Notes under the pieces: generated by a model
Databases searched by the model: none
Told to the model about the DNA's origin: nothing
Seen by the model: only the letters and a program-made list of their open reading frames with translations
NCBI RefSeq assembly: GCF_900188185.1
Contig: NZ_FZPA01000008.1
Span: forward strand, 62,001-126,000
DNA from: Sphingopyxis indica
Lineage (GTDB): Bacteria; Pseudomonadota; Alphaproteobacteria; Sphingomonadales; Sphingomonadaceae
Reading direction: 5' to 3'
DNA: 64,000 nt
Position numbers and translations under genes: made by a program
In this document: piece after piece, positions 58,891 to 64,000 of the stretch
Layout of the letters: each line of letters begins with the position of its first letter
Position numbering within the stretch: position 1 is the stretch's first letter

Positions 58891-60981
58891 TAAGTCAGCC
58901 AGTCTTCGGTCCATCGCCTGCCAGCGCAGCGCTTCCTCTCGCCGTCTGCCTGCAACAGGTAATTCACCGCGAAGCCAGTAACGAAACCAGTCGATCCCGC
59001 GCCGATAGGCGACGAGCCGGTGCGCCGGCTGCCATTTGATGTGATGCTCGTCGGGGAAGACGTAGAGGTCGGCGGGTCTTCCGACCTCGCGGAGCGCCGT
59101 GAACGCCTCGAGCGCCATTCGAAATTCTTCGTCCGCCATCGAAAAGAGTATCGGGAATGCGACCCGGCGGGCGTTCCGGGATAGCGACATGCGCGACCAG
59201 AATGACGAAGCATCCTCGCTGATACTCGGCCACCCGATACGGGCATATCGATCGGCAACCGCCGGACCGAGCAGCGCGGTCTGGCTCGTGTCCCAACAGC
59301 ATCCGCTAACGATCGCCGCCGAGAAGAGAGAGCTGTTGAGTGCGGCGAACTGCACCGTCGATGATCCGTCGCTGAGCCCGGTTATCCCGATAGCCTTGGG
59401 ATCAGCGATCCCGCGATCAACGAGCAATCGGACGCCCTGTTCGACCACCGACAGCACATTTTGCCGATCGGCGAATCCCTGCAAGTTGATACGATCGACC
59501 TCGACATAGTCCTTTGGCCTCGACAGGGCTCCGACCGGCGCGGGGCGCTGGATGCTGAGCACCGCAAATCCATTGCTCGCAAAAGCCTGAATCGGAAATT
59601 CATCGCCCGTCCCTCCACGCAGGAAACCACGGGATTCATATTGAACCACGATCAGAGGATAGCGTTGGCCCGCGCGGTAATCCGCTGGATAGACGAGGTC
59701 GCCAAAGGCTTGGATTCCAACGGAGCTCTTCAGCATTATGCGCTGCGCTCGTCCCATCTTGAGGCGGGAGAATTCTGGGTTGAAATCCGCAATGATGTGA
59801 GCTCGTCCGCGATCAAGATCGATTGCAGCGAGATGCCGCGGTTTCAGCGATGTCTCGCGCAGGCAGATGAGTTGGCGCCTGTCGCGCGGCTGACAATCGA
59901 TCAGCAGCGCGGTCGTCGCATAGCGCCTTCTTATGGTGTCGCGGCCACTATCCCAATCGTAAATGGCCGTTTCGCTTCGAGCCCAACCTTCCCGTCGGAC
60001 GAAACGCACAGTGGCGCTTCCAGGGACGAGCCAGGCCGCGCCCACGCCAGCCGAACAGGCAGGATGGTCACAAGTTTGAACTGCCCGCCAGGAACAACGG
60101 AGCGTCAGCCGCGTGATCGGGGGAACCCCTTTTCCCTGATCGCCGCGCCCGGTGTCGCAGCCCCCCTCTGCTTGCTCACCGGTCCATTGGTTTGGTGCAT
60201 CTCGGGCCGATGAGAATAATTGGGCCTCGTGGGAATTTACAGGACGGAGGCTTCCCGAGCGGATGTCGAGCGTGACCAATCGATCGGGCGCTGAAACCGG
60301 GGCGTATGGGCCGCTGGAACTGAAGGGGGCAAATCGGCTGTCAAAGTGAAAACCAACCTTGGCTTCGCGTTCGATATTTGCTCGAGCTTCCTGCACGTCT
60401 CCATCCAGCTTCAGCACGATCGTTGCCCCGTTTGCGAAGCGGAAATCGCGAGCATCGGAATCGACAGCGGCAATGGGTGCCGAACCGCTGCCGTCGATCG
60501 CTGCGCGCCAAAGCCTGGTTCGACCTCCGTCCTGGCGCAAGAAGGCGATCCAGCTCCCGTCCGGCGACCAGATAGGCGCGTCAGCTACCGGTAGCCCGGT
60601 CATGCGCTGGGGCAGGGTATTGCCGCCGGCAGGTTTTCGCCGCAGCTCCCCACCCGCATTTACGATGACGGGTTTCCGGTCTCCAAAGAGGGGGAGGACG
60701 ACCCTCGCAATGCAGTAATCATTCGCCTCGGCATCAGCTTGCCGAATTTCAAAAGCGAGGAAGCGGCGATCGGGCGAAAGGGAAAAGGCATGCTCACCCG
60801 ACGCAGCATCGCCCGCAGGCCCTACATCGCGAAGTCGCACGAGATCCTCGGGCACAAGCGCACGAATGATCGGTGGGGGTTTCGCCTCCGACCAGTCGAT
60901 GTCCGCGCACAAGGTCGACGGCGTATCGCCAGTTGGTGCCGCGGCAGCGATGCCAACCAGCGCAGCCATGAGCGCGCCCAT
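58618..60981 (-). CDS. lasso peptide isopeptidase (AtxE2-type, S9 family)
   Basis: The protein has 787 residues; the ATG at 60981 lies 2 bases after the receptor stop. MGALMAALVGIAAAAP is a probable signal peptide, so it acts in the periplasm. A beta-propeller occupies ~40-400 and an alpha/beta hydrolase domain follows: GITGLSDGSSTVQFA with nucleophile Ser537, ILFSMADEEFRM with Asp617, and FPDEHHIKW with His646 or 647, fitting the S9 triad. It cuts the isopeptide bond of the lasso and linearises it. The residues beyond ~696 are antisense to the cyclase gene and do not look like conserved S9 sequence; relatives end, as I recall, near residue 690. Confidence 0.88.
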   Translation of the reverse strand: MGALMAALVGIAAAAPTGDTPSTLCADIDWSEAKPPPIIRALVPEDLVRLRDVGPAGDAASGEHAFSLSPDRRFLAFEIRQADAEANDYCIARVVLPLFGDRKPVIVNAGGELRRKPAGGNTLPQRMTGLPVADAPIWSPDGSWIAFLRQDGGRTRLWRAAIDGSGSAPIAAVDSDARDFRFANGATIVLKLDGDVQEARANIEREAKVGFHFDSRFAPFSSSGPYAPVSAPDRLVTLDIRSGSLRPVNSHEAQLFSSARDAPNQWTGEQAEGGCDTGRGDQGKGVPPITRLTLRCSWRAVQTCDHPACSAGVGAAWLVPGSATVRFVRREGWARSETAIYDWDSGRDTIRRRYATTALLIDCQPRDRRQLICLRETSLKPRHLAAIDLDRGRAHIIADFNPEFSRLKMGRAQRIMLKSSVGIQAFGDLVYPADYRAGQRYPLIVVQYESRGFLRGGTGDEFPIQAFASNGFAVLSIQRPAPVGALSRPKDYVEVDRINLQGFADRQNVLSVVEQGVRLLVDRGIADPKAIGITGLSDGSSTVQFAALNSSLFSAAIVSGCCWDTSQTALLGPAVADRYARIGWPSISEDASSFWSRMSLSRNARRVAFPILFSMADEEFRMALEAFTALREVGRPADLYVFPDEHHIKWQPAHRLVAYRRGIDWFRYWLRGELPVAGRRREEALRWQAMDRRLADLSQPARAQIGRAPAIDPCFGVEQREDTRVMASAGEAGFGERHLQGAPVNDMVAEERPVHQACADGREVRPEDLQGEVIGATLDPPLNDGRR

Positions 60982-60983
60982 AG

Positions 60984-63581
60984 CTACCAGCGCTTTGCGA
61001 GCGTTACGCTGATCGTTCGACCGAGGATCGAATAGTTGGTGGAATCATAACCCGGATCGATCGCTGATCGGGACCGAATCCGATATGGCATTTCGTTGAA
61101 GATGTTCGAGATTGTCAGCGTCAAATCAGTGCCGCGCCAGATGCCAGTTGACCCTGACAGTTTGGCCGAGAGATCGGCCGCGAGAAACGACCCAACCCTG
61201 ACATCGGGTTCAATCCGGTCATCGGTGACTCCTCCAACATATTGGAGGAAGGCCGAGAGCGCGACATTATTTTGCTCGAAGGTTGCGCCTCCGCGGGCGC
61301 GCCAGTGAGGCGAACGGAAAATGACGCCAGCAAAAGGGCTAGGATCCTCACTTTCAATCAGGCGCCGCTCGCTCTCGATGTAACTGGCGGCGGCTGTGAA
61401 ATCGATGTGCCCTCCCGGATCCAGATCGAACCTGTAGCGGGCAGACAGGTCGATGCCCTCGGCGCTCTGATAGGCGGTATTGTTCGAGCGCGCATCGACG
61501 GCGGCATAGACGGTCGAAGGATCATAAGGCCGGCCGGTGATGTTCTGGAGGCCGAGCGCACTCGCGGCGGGAGCGATCAGCCTGTCCAGAAGGGTTTCGC
61601 TGGGGTTGAAGGTGACAAGGCTTGCGTATGCAGGATTGCTCAGCACCCCGAGGACCGATGCGATTGGATCGGCGACGCGGTTCCGGTAACGCACGTTGAA
61701 GTAGTTGGCCTCGAGACGGAGCGCGGGCATCGCCTGAGGTTCATAGCTCGCACTTATGTTCCAGACCGTCGCACGCTCAGGTTGGAGGTCCGCATTGCCG
61801 CCAGCGACGTATAGAACCGGACGGCTGGCGGTGTCCCCGGTGGCGCCAAGAAGCGCGGCCGGGAGGAGTAGGGCCTGATAGGTCTTGTAGCGCTGATAGA
61901 AGGTGGGAGCCTTGAACGACTTTCCCCAGCCGCCTCGGATCGTGAACGCCGGCGACGGCCGATAGATAAAGCCGAGTTTGGGCGATGCTACGCTGGCCAG
62001 CCCGTCATATCTTTCATAGCGCATCGCCCCGGTGAGCTGGAAGAAGTCGAGAAATGGCCGACTATTGCCCGGGCCGAACACGGGGATGGCGAGCTCGCCA
62101 AAGGCAAAGACGACATTTTCCTTATGGTCGATGTTCAGAAGATTGACCGTCGATGCGCCGATATGTCGCCGGGATTCTGCATCCAGCGAGAAGCCGCGGT
62201 AGCCGGCGCCCAGGGCAAGTCCCACATCGCCGCCGGGAAGGTTGACGAGGTTGCCGTCTCCGCGAAGTTCGATCGACTGGATCTGATTATCATATGCGAC
62301 CCGCGTGACCGATGCGAGCGCGCCGCCGCTGAAGCTTCGGGATTCGACCTCGGTCAGGCTGCGTCCCAATGTGCCGCTGAGGCTCATTTCCCAACCGCTG
62401 GGCAGCGAAAGCCTGACAGATGGGGTGACCGAGTAACTTTCGACGCTCGGCGAATAGAGATAACCGCTCGTCGTTGCCGGGGCGGTCGTCATCAGCGGAC
62501 TCGCGGATTTACTCCGACGCCGACTATATTGCCCGTCGAACTCGAATTCGATCTGATCCGACAGACGCTGGTGCCCGGCGAAGACCGCACTGTACTGGCG
62601 CTGCGCGGGAAGCAATGTCGCCGAGCGATGGAGATGATCCGTGACGGATCGCTGACCTGCGACGATCTCGGTCGAGCGATTGAAATCGCCCGCGGCCATG
62701 AAACCGCCGCCCTGCCACCGCGCACCGGTGACCAAGCCATATTGCTGCTGGAAATTGCCCCCTTCGGTTGTGCCGGAGATTCGCGCGGATGACCAAATGC
62801 CATCAAAGTCCCGGCGCAGGATGATGTTGGCGACACCACCGACGGCATCTGATCCATATAGGGCTGATGCCCCGTCCGCGACGATTTCCAGACGGTCGAG
62901 AGCGGCAAGCGGAATAGCCGAAATATCGACGCCCTGAAATGCGCCGTCATAGGCGATGCGGTGCCCGTTGATCAGCGTCAGCGTCGCATCGGGGCCAAGG
63001 CCGCGCAAATTGAGGGTCGAGGTTGATGCGAGGTTCTCGCTTCCACCCTGAGTGCCGCCGCCGACCACGCCGGGATTCTGCCCGCCATTGAAGTTCTGAG
63101 GTAGGTCGCGAATATATTCTCCAAGGTTCGTGCGACCGCTCTTCTCTATGGCGTCTCGGGACGCAGAGATCACCGGGGATGTGGTTTCCCCGCTGCGGAT
63201 ATGGGTGCCAGTCACAATGATCTCGCTGTCGGGCGCCTCATCGTCTGCCGTCGCTATCGCTGCCGATCGCCCCCGGATGATCACCGCTCCGTCGCGGAAG
63301 CGAGCACGCAGGTTCGTGTCGGCCAGCAAGCGCTCGATCGCCTGCCGTGCGGTGAGCGCGCCTTCGAGCCTGGGTGCGGGAACGCCGTTCACATCCTCGG
63401 CCGACGCATAAAGCTCCCAGCCTGCCTTGGCCGCGACGCTGCGCAGCGCATCACCCAGATCCTGCGCCTGGAGATCGAACTGATAGGTCTGATCGCTCTG
63501 CGCCAGCGCCGGCATCGGAAACGTCGCCATCGCGGCACCCGCTAGCAGTACCGCCAACCTCTGAAACCGTTTCACCGCCAT
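60984..63581 (-). CDS. TonB-dependent receptor with signalling domain, lasso-locus type
   Basis: The protein has 865 residues. A signal peptide (LAVLLAGAAMATFPMPALA) is followed by an STN signalling domain at ~30-100 (FDLQAQDLGDALRSVAAKAGWELYAS), a TonB box-like EIIVTGTHIRSGE, the plug (AIEKSGRTNLGEYIRDLPQNF, SLNLRGLGPDATLTLINGHR) and a ~600-residue barrel ending YSILGRTISVTLAKRW with the terminal aromatic. The STN domain implies contact with a FecR-type anti-sigma factor. In lasso loci with an isopeptidase such receptors are thought to import the peptide. It is translationally coupled to the isopeptidase gene. Confidence 0.9.
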   Translation of the reverse strand: MAVKRFQRLAVLLAGAAMATFPMPALAQSDQTYQFDLQAQDLGDALRSVAAKAGWELYASAEDVNGVPAPRLEGALTARQAIERLLADTNLRARFRDGAVIIRGRSAAIATADDEAPDSEIIVTGTHIRSGETTSPVISASRDAIEKSGRTNLGEYIRDLPQNFNGGQNPGVVGGGTQGGSENLASTSTLNLRGLGPDATLTLINGHRIAYDGAFQGVDISAIPLAALDRLEIVADGASALYGSDAVGGVANIILRRDFDGIWSSARISGTTEGGNFQQQYGLVTGARWQGGGFMAAGDFNRSTEIVAGQRSVTDHLHRSATLLPAQRQYSAVFAGHQRLSDQIEFEFDGQYSRRRSKSASPLMTTAPATTSGYLYSPSVESYSVTPSVRLSLPSGWEMSLSGTLGRSLTEVESRSFSGGALASVTRVAYDNQIQSIELRGDGNLVNLPGGDVGLALGAGYRGFSLDAESRRHIGASTVNLLNIDHKENVVFAFGELAIPVFGPGNSRPFLDFFQLTGAMRYERYDGLASVASPKLGFIYRPSPAFTIRGGWGKSFKAPTFYQRYKTYQALLLPAALLGATGDTASRPVLYVAGGNADLQPERATVWNISASYEPQAMPALRLEANYFNVRYRNRVADPIASVLGVLSNPAYASLVTFNPSETLLDRLIAPAASALGLQNITGRPYDPSTVYAAVDARSNNTAYQSAEGIDLSARYRFDLDPGGHIDFTAAASYIESERRLIESEDPSPFAGVIFRSPHWRARGGATFEQNNVALSAFLQYVGGVTDDRIEPDVRVGSFLAADLSAKLSGSTGIWRGTDLTLTISNIFNEMPYRIRSRSAIDPGYDSTNYSILGRTISVTLAKRW

Positions 63582-63695
63582 AATGCCCCCTGATGATCAT
63601 GAGCGTATGCCGGTCGGCTCGCTCTTGATCGGGGTATCGACGCAGGTTGCGGGGGTGCCGTCAGTCACCCTTCGCAAATTATTCCACGGGCGATG

Positions 63696-64000
63696 CTATT
63701 GGGGCCGCAGATGGATGCCGTCGGCACGGTGGGAGGTGCGAAGCTGGAACAGTTCGGCGATCCTACTGGCGAACCTGTCCGTCTCGGTGAGCTGGAACCG
63801 CCCTGACGCGGCGAGGCTCGCAAGCCTCGGATCGTCGAGGATGATCGGCCTCTTGGCATAGCGATTGGCATCGCGGATCAGCTCGCCGAGCGCGATCGTG
63901 CGATATTCCACCCATCCGCTCGGCCAGTTGCGCGTATCGGCCGTCGGCGCCGTAACCACGCGCGGCGCGAAATCGCCTCCCGCGTAGAGGACGGGACGGT
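63696..64000 (-). CDS. FecR-like anti-sigma factor, C-terminal part (cut by window edge)
   Basis: The frame is open to base 64000, so the N-terminus lies outside. The visible ~100 residues read RPVLYAGGDFAPRVVT, NWPSGWVEYRTIALGELIRDANRYAKRPIILDDPRLASLAASGRF and ASRIAELFQLRTS. The W...Y...L.E...NRY pattern and the segment beginning PIILDD are typical of the C-terminal domain of FecR proteins, which contacts the STN domain of a TonB-dependent receptor. It lies 114 bases upstream of the receptor gene on the same strand. A sigma factor gene probably follows beyond the window. Confidence 0.75.
   Translation of the reverse strand, partial: RPVLYAGGDFAPRVVTAPTADTRNWPSGWVEYRTIALGELIRDANRYAKRPIILDDPRLASLAASGRFQLTETDRFASRIAELFQLRTSHRADGIHLRPQ

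Noticed and set aside
1-64000. CRISPR array, rRNA or insertion sequence
   Set aside because: No regularly spaced long repeats with unique spacers, no rRNA-like blocks and no transposase or integrase motifs were seen on either strand.

Overview
The DNA is GC-rich and densely coded, with many four-base ATGA/GTGA overlaps. Its gene families (RlxS relaxase, DUF736, DUF2840, DUF2274, DUF6117, DUF6915, strawberry-notch helicase, Trb conjugation genes and an AtxE2-type lasso isopeptidase) point to an alphaproteobacterium, most probably a sphingomonad (Sphingomonas, Sphingobium, Sphingopyxis or Novosphingobium). No rRNA, tRNA, CRISPR array, integrase or transposase was recognised. The window reads as the backbone of a conjugative plasmid or an integrative conjugative element that carries three kinds of cargo.

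Layout. (1) 1-14.1 kb, maintenance region: a large ParB-like protein, a chain of small conserved DUF genes, a DUF3800/HTH pair, a methyltransferase-helicase of the strawberry-notch type, a toprim protein and a DUF2493 protein. (2) 14.2-23.2 kb, candidate defence island: a 1348-residue HTH protein facing a 1263-residue SIR2 protein, followed by a small PD-(D/E)XK-like nuclease. (3) 23.4-29.9 kb: 3-methyladenine glycosylase, DUF736 proteins, HU, a frameshifted DUF6499/DUF2285 regulator, an excisionase-like HTH, RepA, and three 20-bp iterons followed by AT-rich palindromes, a probable replication origin. (4) 29.9-36.7 kb, first half of the transfer module: DUF2840, TraF peptidase, DUF736, lytic transglycosylase, relaxase RlxS, coupling protein, CopG-like protein. 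(5) 36.7-46.1 kb, inserted cargo on the minus strand: a Fic protein with a dense operator array, and a chromate-resistance operon (chrB, chrA, superoxide dismutase, ChrB C-terminal domain) running into a lipoprotein and an Fe3+-type ABC importer. (6) 46.4-56.0 kb, second half of the transfer module: trbBCDEJ-K-LFGI and DUF2274. (7) 56.2-64 kb, a lasso peptide locus: precursor, B protein, cyclase, then convergent isopeptidase and TonB-dependent receptor, with a FecR-like gene running off the right edge.

How it fits together. RepA with its iterons and ParB would maintain the element. RlxS, the coupling protein and the Trb channel would transfer it. The SIR2/HTH/nuclease block, the Fic protein and chromate efflux would benefit the host. 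The lasso locus would make a threaded peptide. The receptor and FecR suggest that this or a related peptide is sensed or imported, and the isopeptidase would then cut its ring.

The most interesting items are the lasso peptide with its unfamiliar core sequence, the long antisense overlap between its cyclase and isopeptidase genes, the SIR2/HTH pair, the six-half-site operator at the Fic gene, and the apparent one-base frameshift in the DUF2285 gene. All family names come from reading the sequence and recall; no database search was run.
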